A stretch of DNA of 64,000 nt from Diphasiastrum complanatum (GCA_029204225.1 CM055101.1:3267891-3331890); one strand, 5' to 3'. Counted from the stretch's first letter, positions 1 through 11,648 are shown. The notes: generated by a model from the sequence alone, not told the origin. Numbers and translations: made by a program.

Positions 1-1956
1 TGAGGATGCTGAGAAGATAGACACATCCAGTGGGAAAGATGGTATAGTGTGAATACCACTTGATGATGATCCATTCATTGGACCTTCCGAGTGATGAACA
101 TGAGGATACATCTCAAGATACTACTACTCAACCTCAAGAAACAGGTTGGAGAGGTAGGGACAAACCTTTTGGTGCAAGAAGGATTGAAGTTGCAGGTGAC
201 AAACACAAGGAGAAGGTTGTACCGTGGGATACATTTTCTCCAGGAAGCCGATCACCTGATAGAAAGCTCCCTAAGTGGTTTGAGAGATTGATGGAGAGCT
301 GCGACATAGATGACTTTCCAGGATCATCTAACCAGGAAAGCTACGAAGATCAATAAGAGAGAAGATACTACTTGAAAGGTATGAAGCAAATTATGCTCTC
401 TTATCTAGCATTATTCAAAGCAAAGAACCTTCGACTTATGGTGAAGCGAAGGATGATGACATTTGGGTCAAGGCCATGGGAGAGGAGATGGAGTCAATTG
501 CTAAGCGTAGCACATGGGACTTAGTAGAACCACCAGTTGGCAAGAAACCCATTGGTTGCAAATGGGTATACAGGACTAAGTACCATGCAGATGGAAGTAT
601 AGCAAAGCACAAAGCAAGATTGGTGATCAAAGGGTACGCACAAAATAAAGGCATTGACTATGAGGAGACCTTTGCGCCGGTTTGTAAGTGGAATACTCTA
701 CGTCTACTTATTGCTTTAGCTTCACATTTTGGTTGGCCTTTGCATCAGATGGATGTGAAATTTGCTTTTCTAAATGGTGAGTTAGAAGAAGAAGTGTTCA
801 TGGATCAACCTGAAGGCTTTGTAATGAAAGGACGGGAAAATAAAGTATGTCGCTTGAAGAAAGTGCTTTATGGTCTTAAAGAAGCACCACATGCGTGGTA
901 TAGCAGGATTGATGCCTACTTTTGTTCAAAGGGGATGGTGAGAACACATTCTGATCCAAATCTATATGTCTTATGCTTTGATGGTATGGTTGCTTTGATT
1001 GCTCTTTATGTTGATGACTTGATTATTATGGGAAATAATCAAGAGATGATAGACATGATCAAGAAAGACCTCATGGAACAATTTGAGATGACAGATCTCA
1101 GTCTGATGCATTACTGCATTGGAGTAGAAGTGTGGCAAAAAGGACATGAAGTGGGTTTAACACAAGTGAAGTATGTCAAAGAGTTGCTGCACAGGTTAGG
1201 TTGCAGGATTGCAAACCAGTAAACACTCCTATTGAACCAGGTAAAAAGCGTTCTAAGCTTGATGAGTCACAGTCATTTGATGCTACACTATATAGACAGT
1301 TAGTAGGGAGCTTGATTTACCTTACCACGACTAGACTAGATATATGCTATGTTGTTGGTATTGTAAGTCAGTTTATGGTAGGACCTACAGAAACGCATTG
1401 GAAGGCAGGTAAACGTATTTTGCATTATGTGAAAGGCACTTCAGAGTATGGCCTGATTTACAAGAAGCATGATGGTTTACTTGAGTTGTGTGGCTATGTG
1501 GATGCGGACTGGGGAGGTGACTATGATGATCGTAGATCCACCACAGGATATATATTCCAGTTTTTTGGTAGTTGCTTTTCCTGGTCTAGTAAGAAGCAAA
1601 GTACAATTGCTCTTTCCACCACAGAAGCAGAGTATAAGGCAATGTGTAGTGTTGCACAAGAAGCTATATGGTTGAGACAAACCTTGGAAGAAATTGGCAT
1701 GAAGCAGAAAAATCCCACGACTTTAAATAGCGACAGTCAGAGTGACATTCAGCTAGCAAAGAATCCAGTGTTCCATGCGAGAACAAAACATATTGAGATT
1801 CAGTATCACTTCATACGTGAGAGGCTGCTGAGTCGTGAAATTCATGTTGTTCATTGTAACACAGAAGAACAACTAGCTGATATTTTTACTAAGCCACTTA
1901 CTGGAGAAAAGTTTGATAAGTTTAGATCAAAGCTTTCTGTACTTAAAGTCTATTGA
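1..1956 (+). mobile_element. Ty1/copia pol fragment (reverse transcriptase and RNase H), degenerate
   Basis: The 3' half of a copia polyprotein gene, cut by the left edge of the window. Bases 1-470 are the poorly conserved linker between integrase and reverse transcriptase and contain several stops. From 476 the reverse transcriptase is open (KARLVIKGYAQ, then QMDVKFAFLNGELEE and the catalytic YVDDL near 1008-1022). Near 1200 the frame shifts, and 1201-1956 continues as the end of RT and RNase H (DADW, ALSTTEAEYKA, the ARTKHIEIQYHF block and DIFTKPL). The product would copy element RNA into DNA in cytoplasmic particles. One frameshift and a broken linker make it non-functional. Bases 1-165 closely match 22325-22490, so the same family left a second scrap in this window. 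Confidence 0.93.
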
Positions 1957-2007
1957 CTTTAAAGCTATGTATATGACTGTATAAAAAGTGACTCTACTTT
2001 AAGGGAG

Positions 2008-2295
2008 AGAGTTAGAATTAAAGTTAGAATCACTGTGTTACTGTACTGTGGGTCCTATCAGTGGATAAGGATCAGTTGGCCTCGCCACGAGGCAAGTCGA
2101 CGGGACACGTGTCCCGCCAACGGCAACCTGGGTCATGCATGGGTTGCCAGAGTGAACAACTATATGTACAGTGTAATTTCATTTTGAGAAATATAGTTGC
2201 TATGTGAGCTTGCTGTGGAGAGTGTTTTCTGTCTGTGTTACTGTGTATCATGATCTGTGTTCCTGTGCAAAGCAAATTCTAAGTCTCTCGTCACA
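2008..2295 (+). repeat. Probable 3' LTR of the copia element at 1-1956
   Basis: The pol stop is followed by a purine-rich stretch (AAGGGAGAGAG near 1999-2010) where a polypurine tract is expected, then about 285 bp ending near CA at 2292-2295. No second LTR is in the window, so the borders come from element layout only. The expected leading TG appears mutated. Confidence 0.5.
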
Positions 2296-2299
2296 CTAT

Positions 2300-3473
2300 T
2301 CGTTTTACCAATTAATTTTCACAAGAGTAAATCAACTACTCAAGTTAATTGCCCATGATTTAGAAATCTTAAATGTCTAGGTGGAGCTCTTAATTGTACA
2401 TGTACAACACCACATATAGATCCATATCCAAACCACTTTTAAGTTAACCTATTGATCTATCACAACAGATCTGTTAACTCTACAAGTAATTGTCAAACAC
2501 AATACTTAATCATATGTCTATGTTCGACGACTAGGTTAAGTGCACCAGATAACCTTAGTAACCAGGAATTCATAGTACATCCAAACAAAATTCATCGTGC
2601 ACATATGAGAATAATCTCAATATGACCCAGTACATAAACACATATGTCATTATCTGACAGATTCTTCCACTCGAGTAATACTGGATTTTTAGAATATTCC
2701 TCAAACTGTATTCTTAACCAAAATGTGACTCATCCAAATTCCAATGCAATTATGTAAACTAAGACCAAGCATACCAAAATGGCTTTAATAAGTAACTCCA
2801 TCCACCAAAAAAATCAAATTATTGTCTAAAATTGAATTCTAGATATCTAAAGTTCTGCTGAATTCCCTAGAAATCTAGTTATCATTTTTGGAACCATTAT
2901 GATTTGTTATCCAATTGAGCTCTTTGGGATACAATCACTAATGAATCTGAGTCTATTTGTTATATGAGAAATACTCTACCAGAAATTTCTATATATTCTA
3001 TACACAACTTTTTTGATGAATCTCGATGATTCATGAGTCATGCATCTTATAAGCCACATATATAAACAAACAGTTTCTGGTGAATTCTCTTCACATTGTT
3101 TGTTTCTCCAATTGAATTTCCACTAGAGTAAACTCACTACACAAGTTAATTGCTAATCATTCAGAAATCTCAAATGTCCAGGTGCAAATCTTAATTATAC
3201 AAGTACCACATCACATTTAGACCCTTATCCGAATCACTCTTAAGTTAACCAATAAATCTCTCAAAACAAGATCCATTAACTCTGCAAGTAATTGTCCAAC
3301 ACAATACTTGATCATATGTCTATGTTCATCGACTAGGTTAAGTGCACCAAATAACTCTAGTAACCAGGAATATATAGTAGATGCATACAAGATTAATCGT
3401 GCACACATGAAAATAATCTCACTATGCCCAATACATACACATACGCCCTTATCTGGCGGTTTCCTCCGAAATT
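2300..3473. repeat. Diverged direct duplication, about 370 bp units 801 bp apart
   Basis: About 2300-2672 and 3101-3473 align along their length; both contain, for example, CTATGTTC..CGACTAGGTTAAG and a shared GTAACCAGGAAT. Divergence is substantial (many substitutions, small indels), so the duplication is old. No open frame, LTR terminus or tRNA-like box was seen, and the family is not recognised. The 430 bases between the units hold nothing else that I recognise. Confidence 0.6.
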
Positions 3474-4189
3474 CACATATGTTATTCTCATATCTCACTG
3501 AAAATCTTGTAACTCAACTACAAAAGAATTCTTTTTCTCATGAGTAAATAACATATCTGGGAAATCTCTGAAACTGAGAACACATCCTCTTCACGAGTTT
3601 TCCCTCCCACTTACATCTTAGCACAAAAATTTCACTCAATCAACCCCTCCATGATCTTAGTACTCCAACTAAGATTAGGTTGATTCAATAAAGACATTCC
3701 ACGATCAAATTCACTTATATCTCTCAAAACTGGAATTAGTGACTTCTGATCTTACTACTTATAATGATTTCCAATTTCAAATCGCTTCTAGTTCTAGATT
3801 GTTCCACACAATCCCTAGAGAATTTCTCTTATTTGGAAAATTCTAGCTCTATATTTTACTCTGGATCCATCTAAAAATGCTTTCAAATAATCACTTCTAT
3901 ACATCAACTGGCCTTTTCCCAATAGTTGTGCAACAAATAAGTCCTCTAATAGAATCATACCCATCACTTCACCTCTCCTTTTTAAAGAATTTCACCAATT
4001 TCTTACAAAAATTACTTGGAGAGATGACAACATGAAAATATTCGAAAAGTCAATAATAAGTGTCTTTCCAAAAAGGATTCACTCTATTATATTCAAAACT
4101 TTTCTTTTGAATAATTTCAATAGGAGTGATGTTAAATATCATCCATTTGCGATCTATCTATGCCTAAGAAATAAATTGGGTTTTAAGAA
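3474..4189. other. Intergenic, nothing recognised
   Basis: AT-rich sequence with only short chance frames. No transposon protein motif, LTR terminus or RNA gene was seen. Confidence 0.5.
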
Positions 4190-7100
4190 ATTGAAACAAA
4201 AAGACTCAAAAATCGATGAGTCAATTTTCAATACTTGCAATGAACATATCTAGATTTACCAAAAAACGAATTAAATATTCTGCCTCTGAGAGTCAATACC
4301 CACAAACAAAACCCACTAAATAGTTGCAAACTAGAGCTTTTGAGCACTCTACAAAACGTTGGGCATTGAACTTGGCCAAATCATTGTCTCTTTGAGAGTC
4401 ACAAACAATAGCTCAATGACATAAATCTTCAATTCCTTATGGCAGATGATGATTGCTAGAGTCTCGTCTCTGCTGATCGATTTAGAATTTGACAAAATGA
4501 CTGATTTATCTTGGTCGTTGATGCTGATTATTGCTATCCTCCACCGCAATTCTCCACCTTCTATACCTAATACCGAGCTTGTCATAGGCCACAGGAAGAT
4601 TCCAAGCATTCTCTCCCCTTATCATTCTATCTTGTTGGCCTTCCACGAGCCTGAGGTCCTCTGCAAGTACCTATAAAAAATCAAATTTCAGAGAATATCA
4701 GCCTGAAAAAAACAATCTTTTACAAAAAGCCAGTCAAAAGGCACTGTCAACACAAAACAATACAGTCCAACCCTTAAAGCCCTTTCACTCATCACCAAGG
4801 TGTTAGACGTTAAGCTTTCATTGGCTAGATCAAAAGTATTTTTGATTGCAAATGCTAGTGGAAACAAATGCTTATGTAACTATGACGTCCTTCCTTTTTA
4901 CAATATATTCTGCTGGATATAGAAATCTTTAATTTTTAACATTGCCATCCTTTTGAAGCTGATGTTATCAATGGCTAAGTTTCAAAAAATAAGCGTGAAA
5001 ATGTAGTCTGCTTCTCATAAAAAATGTGGCGCTGTTCATACTTACTTTTTCAGCTAAGTGTTTCCACAGATTTTTTATGCATGGAACATGTACCAACCAT
5101 TCACCAAAATCCAAAGACAAGCGATATAACAACTGCGTCTTTCCTTTTGAAGAAGGTATACACACATGAAGCTGATGAAGATGGGTCTTGGAATCTGATA
5201 TGCTCTTCCCTTTTAATTGGCCAGGTAAGGAAATACCCACGGTTGAAAGAACCATACAAGGAGGTCTGAACTCCATATCGATTGGATAGGGGTCCCAAAA
5301 ACCTTTTAAAGCGTCCATGGGTGTCTTGAACTGTACAGAACTGAAAGAGAGCTCTCACAGCAAATTACCAAGAGAAAATTAAGCTCCTAATAGATTGAAA
5401 TAGGACATGAGAAAATCTTAGGAAAGGCATCTATTCATTACTCACCTGTAAACAGGCCAGCCTTTGGCAAAAGTAGTTGTGTGCGTGAAGGGCGCATGTA
5501 CCAAATCAAGAAGGTTTTCCAACAAAAGACTGTGTTCAACGTCCACTTCGAGGGCAATCTTGGACAAAAACCAAGCCAAGGGCATAAACTCAGAAGTTTT
5601 ACAAATTGAAGTAAGAAACCCGCTCAAATTCATATTCCTCAGAACATTAATGTCATGATAAAAAGTGAGACCTCTGCATGTATGGAGTAGCCTTCTGGTG
5701 GACTCAAGGCTGCTGGCAAGGTAGATTCCGGTGTGTTGATTCCAGGCCAAATCCACACCAGCCCATCCTTTTCTATGCAAGGTATAGATTTGACACTTGC
5801 ATTGATTTGTTTAGTTGATGGTATTTTCTCACAAATGCCAGTTGTAGAGTACTCCCACCCTATCAATCCAATAGGGTAAGATGAATACTAAAGATGCTCA
5901 CTATTCTTAAGAATCTGAATCCTTAACCTGCCATCTCTATGATAGCTAGAAACAAATGTATGGAAGTGAATAAAAATAACGTAGAATTTATATTTTGTGG
6001 CCTTGGTTAGTTGGACGAAGCTGTATTTTGCCAGTTCAATTACATGAAATAAATGGGAAGACATAGTCGACAAGCTGTTGATTCGAGTGCATAAATAACA
6101 GGAACATTAAAATTAATAGAGTAAGCATTGTCCTTAACCCTCACCATGGTAAGGACATTGGATGCAGCCATCTACAACTTTTCCAAGTGACAAAGGGCAT
6201 GCTCTATGGGCACATGCATCTCTGATACAACCAGCCTTGCCATCTTTGTCACGGAAAATAACCCATTTCTTTTCAAAGCTTTCAATTGGCAACTACAAAG
6301 CATGCCCAAAGATAAATGCAGGTCAATTCTACTTGCGCTACTCATTGATGGGCATATTCTAGCTGACTTTATTGAAAATGTTATAGAGGAATATATTAGC
6401 TGACTTTGTGAGGATAAAAAATCGTAATCATGTCTTTTACTTACTGCTATCTCAGTATCGATGGACTTTGAAAATGCAACTGGATACCAAAAGTTTTTTA
6501 AATGTGCAGAATATGATCCAATGGGGCCTGAAACAACCAATGATTTATTTTTAGTTTGGGCAGCCAATGAATTGGCCAACTGTTGTGCTTGTGGGTAGCG
6601 ACCCTCCAAACCAATTGCAGGTTTTAAATAATTTTCCAATGGGCAACCGAGTTGCAACAATCTTTCACTATCAAAAGATTCCATGTCAGCAGGTCTGTGC
6701 AAACTATCCTCAACTCTTGCATCTGAAAGGGGAACCTGTCAATCAGAACATGAATGTAGACAGTCTCAAATGATCAAATGACTCAAGCCTCAAATTGTGT
6801 GATCTACCATACAAAACACAAGAAAAACGACAAATTCCAAGCAACATGAGGCTAAAAGCAAGAGACGGTCACCTGAGTATGGGCTCTGGCGAGCTCGTCT
6901 TTCGTATGTTCCAGCTCTTGTTGACAAGTTTCTACCTATATGCAACAGATTTTGACAAGCAGGAGCCAAGACAAACAACCAGCATCAAAATATGACAAGC
7001 AGTACCTGCTCATTTGATAATAAGACTTAACAGGTCAAATATCGGGTGATAATAAATGCCAATGTCAATGTCCAAGCTACGCATACACCCATGTTTAACT

Positions 7101-7350
7101 GATCGCGTTCAACCCTTTTCATAAAAACTCACAGCATAGAGCAGTAGACCCATAGATGCAATGAAACGCTTAAAATCTCCAAACATGAATCATTTGAAAC
7201 ATTTGGCCATTAGCATATCTCTTATAAAATAAGGGTTGGCTAAAGTGCATCTGGCCATTCAAAATAACAAACTTACTGCTCTCTGCTTGATATATTATCA
7301 AATTTATGAAACACTTTAGCCAAACCACTTTTTATGAAAAGTTATAAAGA
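4190..7350. repeat. Inverted segmental duplication of the CAO 3' half (partner 38560-42150)
   Basis: The reverse complement matches exons, introns and both flanks of the CAO gene at 38560-42150. Intron similarity (for example the CTATATCCAGCAGAAT region of intron 7) and similarity beyond the stop codon (4270-4340 against about 41990-42075) show a DNA-level duplication and not a retrocopy. Exons are much better conserved than introns. The two copies lie in opposite orientation, roughly 31 kb apart. Confidence 0.9.
4506..6935 (-). pseudogene. CAO-like partial copy: exons 2-8 intact in frame, exon 1 absent
   Basis: Chlorophyllide a oxygenase homologue read on the minus strand. Exons by comparison with the full gene: 6935-6873 (shortened), 6735-6445, 6292-6145, 5859-5672, 5558-5446, 5340-5046 and 4670-4506. 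All flanking introns keep GT..AG ends and all joins keep phase, giving about 420 codons without a stop. The Rieske ligands (CAHRAC..QCPYHGW), the [12 protein letters not shown] segment and the mononuclear iron motif ([12 protein letters not shown]) are complete. Differences from the full gene: exon 2 lost about 42 nt at its 5' end but has a new in-phase AG acceptor; exon 3 is 15 nt longer; the stop codon is lost and translation runs four codons further. No copy of CAO exon 1 (transit peptide and start of the A domain) was found nearby, so a pseudogene is the default call. A chimeric gene using the exon-like frame at 8218-8940 is possible. Confidence 0.85.
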
Positions 7351-7560
7351 CTTTCATAATTCTCCATGTATCTGAAAGATGTATGTTATCTATCACAAAT
7401 ATGATGCTAGACTAGTTTTTACATGGTATTATAGGCTGATCATATCCTTGAATAAGCCTCTCAATGTTGAGCAAATGCCACTTACTAGTCAACAATCTTC
7501 AAAAACATAACAAAAATTCTAATATGTGTTAAAAAGCACTAGCAAAAAAAGTTCACCATG

Positions 7561-7945
7561 GGTTACACGTGCAATCTTGGATCAGGAGCTATATCATGGA
7601 GCTGCAAGAAGCAGCTTACCACTACATTGCCCTCTACGGAAGCTGAGCATAGAGTCACTACAAAGCCCATATGTGAAGCAATATGGCTAAGGCGTTCAAC
7701 TACCACAAACAACTCCAACAATTATTCATTGTGATAATCAAAGTTGAATTCCATTAGCAAAAAATCATGTGTACAACACCAATTTTAAGCACATCGAAGT
7801 GGATCCACAATTTACCAAGCAAACAAAGTGGAGAAATGGAAATAGAATATTGTGATTCTGATAGTCAAATTGTCACGGTTTAGATAATTTTAAGTAGACA
7901 AACGTGAAAAGTTTAGAAACCTCTTAGGAGTAAAAGCTAACAAAT
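7561..7945 (+). mobile_element. Ty1/copia RNase H remnant
   Basis: Translation gives a broken RNase H region (SGAISWSCKKQ, then LPSTEAEH, EAIWLRRST and KHIEVDPQF) with stops. It lies between the CAO copy and the exon-like frame at 8218-8940. The same remnant is found inverted at 22020-22310. Confidence 0.8.
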
Positions 7946-8995
7946 GGACAACATCCAGACAAAAAAAAAAAAAAAACAAAATGGACACTAAGGGCATGTG
8001 TCAGAAGTAATATCATCTTTGTTATGTTGTATATACTTGCCTTGCATAGACTTTGATGCTAAAATACTAAAACAGTCGAGCAGAAAGGATACAGGACGAT
8101 TGATATATTGAATATTTACAGTCTTTTAACAGGAAAAACAGAGAGAGATAGATTACATGCAGCATAAATGTATGGCCATGCTTTTAGCTTTATAAATTGT
8201 TGATAGTTGAACAATACCTGCTGTGTGGGTTGGAAGAATGATAATGGAAACGGGTCAAGAGGAAAAGGCTTGCAATAACTGGAGGCAGTTGTCTGCAGTT
8301 CAGCTCCATCTTTGTCTTTGTCGGAAAACCACGTATAGTCATGTATCGACTTAATCTGTACAACCCTGCCATCATCAATTTCCTGTGATGAATCCTCCCC
8401 TTCTGCTTTAGACCATTCAGAAGTCATTATTCGCCATTTCCTGCTTTCGTTGTTATACCTATTCGTGCTTGGTTGCAAATGGAGCTCTAACAAGAGTCGA
8501 GGGTGAGCAGAATGGAATTCATGAGTTAATGAGACTTGTGAAATTGATACTCTCAGGCTATTGAATGAAAGGGCTCCTCTTCTCTTGCTCATTTTGCTCT
8601 GCTGCAATGACCCCCCCGGCTTGATGCAAAGGCATGCTGAAATGGGTGATGAATTGTAAAAAAGCTTGAATGGTATTGTGGAATTGCAAATAAAAGAAGA
8701 AGAAGAATGAGCAACGGAAGCAGATTTCGAAATGCTACCTCTTCTCTTGCTCACTTTGCTCTGCTGCAATGCCCACCCTGGCTTGATGCAAAACCATGCT
8801 GAAATGGGTGATGAATTGTAAGAAAGCTTGAATGGGATTGTGAAATTGCAAATAAAAGAAGAAGAAGAATGAGCAAAGGAAGAAGGTTTCGAAATGTAGA
8901 GTAGCAATGGTGCCTGAGAGCATGGTGCCACCACTGCCATGGGCTCTCAATCCCTCCTCCCTCACACAACAAACTCTGCAATTCAAAATTATTCT
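7600..8995. repeat. Block duplicated in inverted orientation at 21056-22310
   Basis: The reverse complement of this block matches 21056-22310. It includes the copia RNase H scrap, the intervening non-coding DNA and the exon-like frame. Substitutions, a deletion and a lost splice site separate the copies, so the event is not recent. The CAO exons are not part of the second copy. Confidence 0.85.
8218..8940 (-). CDS. Exon-like frame, plastid-transit-like N-terminus, unknown product
   Basis: An open frame begins at ATG 8940 and reaches a CAG/GTATTG donor-like site at 8218/8217 after exactly 241 codons (phase 0); without splicing it runs on to about 8116. The N-terminus is rich in Ser, Ala, Lys and hydroxylated residues and nearly free of acids, as in plastid transit peptides. 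Residues about 21-115 contain two tandem copies of a unit of about 47 residues (HSSSSFICN.TIPFKL..NSSPISA). The rest is mixed and polar (GEDSSQEIDDGRVVQIKS) and matches no family I know. It lies about 1.3 kb upstream of the CAO-like exons on the same strand. It may be the first exon of a lost gene, an exon carried by a transposon, or a new first exon for the CAO copy. Its inverted paralogue near 21.06-21.73 kb is broken. Confidence 0.45.
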
Positions 8996-9303
8996 AGAAT
9001 ATTTAATCCAAATTAGCTTACTGCTTTCACCATCTTTAAACAGACCTCATAAATATTATCCAATTCATTCATGTAACCAATTCATTATCATGTGTCAGCT
9101 TACTTGCTATGTTGATGTTTGCCATATAATGAATCAGATGCATGTGACCTCTGCTGGAGAGGTATCTACCATTGGATGGTGTCGACCTGTGCAGAAGAAT
9201 GCCTCTCGAGTGCACTCTTTTTTTCTTTTTTATTCCATTTGGTGATGGAGTGACATTTATGGGCCCACACCTTAGACATTGCCCATCTAAGGTGAAGAAC
9301 ACA

Positions 9304-9778
9304 TAGTATCATATAAGTAGATTTTGCTATAACATATGTTTAACCTTAGATGGGTGTGACCCCACCACACTCACTCAAGGGGTAATGCCAAAGCCGAATA
9401 GTATCATACAAGGATATTTTGCTATAACATATGTCTACCCTTAGATGGGTGTGATCCCACCACTCTCACTCAAGGGGTAATGCCAAAGCCTAATAGTATC
9501 ATACAAGGATATTTTGCTATAACATATGTCTACCCTTAGATGGGTGTGATCCCACCACTCTCACTCAAGGGGTAATGCCAAAGCCTAATAGTATCATACA
9601 AGGATATTTTGCTATAACATATGTCTACCCTTAGATGGGTGTGATCCCACCACTCTCACTCAAGGGGTAATGCCAAAGCCGAATAGTATCATATAAGGAG
9701 ATTTTGTTATAACATATGTTTACCCTTAGATGGGTGTGACCCCACCACTCTCACTCCAAAGGTAATGCCAAAGCCGAA
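9304..9778. repeat. Tandem repeat, five copies of a 95-bp unit
   Basis: The start motif TAGTATCATA recurs at 9304, 9399, 9494, 9589 and 9684, spaced exactly 95 bp, and the array ends at about 9778. Each unit contains TTTTGCTATAACATATGT (TTTTGTTATAACATATGT in the last), an AGATGGGTGTGA.CCCACCAC segment and a closing GGTAATGCCAAAGCC. Units 2-4 are nearly identical; the end units carry more changes, as expected from unequal exchange. Flanks 8996-9303 hold nothing recognised. Confidence 0.95.
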
Positions 9779-11126
9779 TACGCTATCCTTATCCATTACC
9801 ACCATAATAATGTTGTTCCAATTCCCGAACATTTATATTTTTGGTAATTGACAACGGACATGACTAATAGGTAATCCTTGAGAGCACAAATATTACACAC
9901 TTTGAACATAACTCATCTTCAAAGCAAATTAGGTGTCATTCATCCATTGATTGATTACAGTCAATGGCTCCCCCTTAATACTTGGGAATTAGTTGGAAAG
10001 AGGACTCGTTGATTACACATGTATTGGTTGGGTATAGTGAAGGTGTCGGAGGTCTCGCTACTCCCACAGCTCGGTAGTAGGCCTCCGCCCAACGAATACC
10101 TTCATTCTTTTCGACTCTAATTGTGAAAGAGTACAAATGCATGTTTGGCTTGGAGTACTTTGGGGCATTTTGCAGTTTCCATTGATTTTGTTGCATTGTA
10201 ACTATGCGAATAAGGACGAATGTATGGCTTGGACTCTATGTGAACTAGCACAAATGCATGGTTGGTGGTCTTCATGTTATATCAAAGGATTTTTGGGTAA
10301 GTGAAGTTTTTTTCCTCCTAAGGATTCACGACGAAATGACAAATTGTGAGTTCAACAAAGTTCTTTTCATTGACTTTCAAATAGGTGAGATCAAAGAATA
10401 ACAAAAAAAAACTTACAATACTAGAAAATAATGCACAAATCACATAAACCAAACTCCTATTCATAGTAAGCTGCCTAGAATATGTCACTTTAAGACATCT
10501 CGAACACATTAAATGGACAAATTAGGTTTGTCCGTTGGACTGATTACAAAACCAATAAAAAGGCAAACATGTTTTTCAAGGCATGAATATATTTGCATGT
10601 TGTTTGTTAGAGAGCAATATTTTTTAATGGAATACATGATTTTTTAAAGCACCCATAACTTTTGAAAATGGAGTGAGACAAGGATGTCCATGGCCACCAC
10701 TTCCTTTTGTCATTTCTATATTTAGTATTAGAATAAATGGTCTTTTTAAAGCAACCATAACCTTGATAAATGTAGTCACTTCACTTTGTCATAGGATATT
10801 ATCATAGATTAGAAATAGACGAGAAACACAAAAAATGAGAAATAATGATATGCATAACAAATACAAATGTGCATAGCCGCATCATAAACAACATGGGCAA
10901 AAAATTTAAGCTACATGAAGATTGTTGAGCAATTTATTTAATTTGATAGAGTAATATTGTTGAGCCTTTAGATCTATACTTAATCATTGAGCACTTCAAA
11001 GTGTTATACTTTTCAAATCAACATCTTCCAATCTAGACATTGCATAGGGATCAATCCACATGCTATGATAATCCAATATCTAGACATTTTAAAATAGTTT
11101 CAAACTGTTTAAACACTTTCTCTCTT
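9779..11126. other. Intergenic, nothing recognised
   Basis: AT-rich DNA without a convincing frame. An imperfect inverted repeat (GGAGG..CCTCC, about 10045-10090) is the only structure noticed. Confidence 0.5.
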
Positions 11127-11142
11127 CATTTCAATACAAGCA

Positions 11143-11227
11143 CTCAAGGGTGTTGGCTCAATTGGTTATCTTGACATCCAAAGTTTCTTTGGTCTCAAGT
11201 TCGAGCCTTCCCTTGGAAACCAAGAAG
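11143..11227 (+). mobile_element. Very short tRNA-derived SINE (85 bp) with 16-bp target duplication
   Basis: An RNA polymerase III A-box-like GTTGGCTCAATTGGTTA (from 11152) and a B-box-like AGTTCGAGCCT (near 11200) are present. The element ends in ACCAAGAAG and is flanked by perfect 16-bp direct repeats CATTTCAATACAAGCA at 11127-11142 and 11228-11243. A second copy at 57725-57811 ends the same way, so this is a family. The body is barely longer than a tRNA and has no LINE-related tail. Confidence 0.8.
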
Positions 11228-11631
11228 CATTTCAATACAAGCAGGCCTCTTATGGAATGGATATGGAATGTCCTTGCTCTTCTTCTTTCGTCCTCTATCT
11301 CTCATGTTTTCTTTGAATTTGCTAATTGTTGGATTTGATGCTTGTTGGAGTTTATCATTGTTATGCTTTTTGTGAGAGAGAAAGGGAGAGAGAGAAGAGT
11401 AAGATCTATCATTGTTAAGTAGTGTTAATTGCTAGTGTAAATGGATCATTGTGGTAATATTTAGTATTAGATGTGGATCATATGCATTGGCTGGATTATG
11501 AACTATGATATCGCTCTCATGGGAACAAATCTCCGTGCGTGTGTGACAACTAGTTAATCCTCTTCATCTCCTTGATGCTTGTGTGCTTGGATTTGGGGTT
11601 GAAGGTGGATAGGAAGTACCCGTTACAATTT

Positions 11632-11648
11632 TGGTGCCGTTGTCGGGG
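11632..11648 (+). other. Primer binding site of a Ty3/gypsy element (tRNA-Asp-like)
   Basis: TGGTGCCGTTGTCGGGG is one or two changes from the TGGCGCCGTTGCCGGGGA site used by plant Athila/Tat-type gypsy elements. The preceding CGTTACA (ending 11627) would be the end of the 5' LTR. The LTR start could not be placed. Confidence 0.8.

Noticed and set aside
9304-9778. CRISPR-like array
   Set aside because: Units are contiguous 95-bp tandem copies with no unique spacers, in a plant nuclear setting.
10045-10090. Imperfect hairpin GGAGG..CCTCC as a miRNA precursor
   Set aside because: Pairing is short and interrupted; no basis to call a small RNA.
11143-11227. Possible tRNA gene
   Set aside because: A and B boxes are present but no acceptor-stem pairing or proper anticodon arm is seen, and the 16-bp target duplications show a retroposon.
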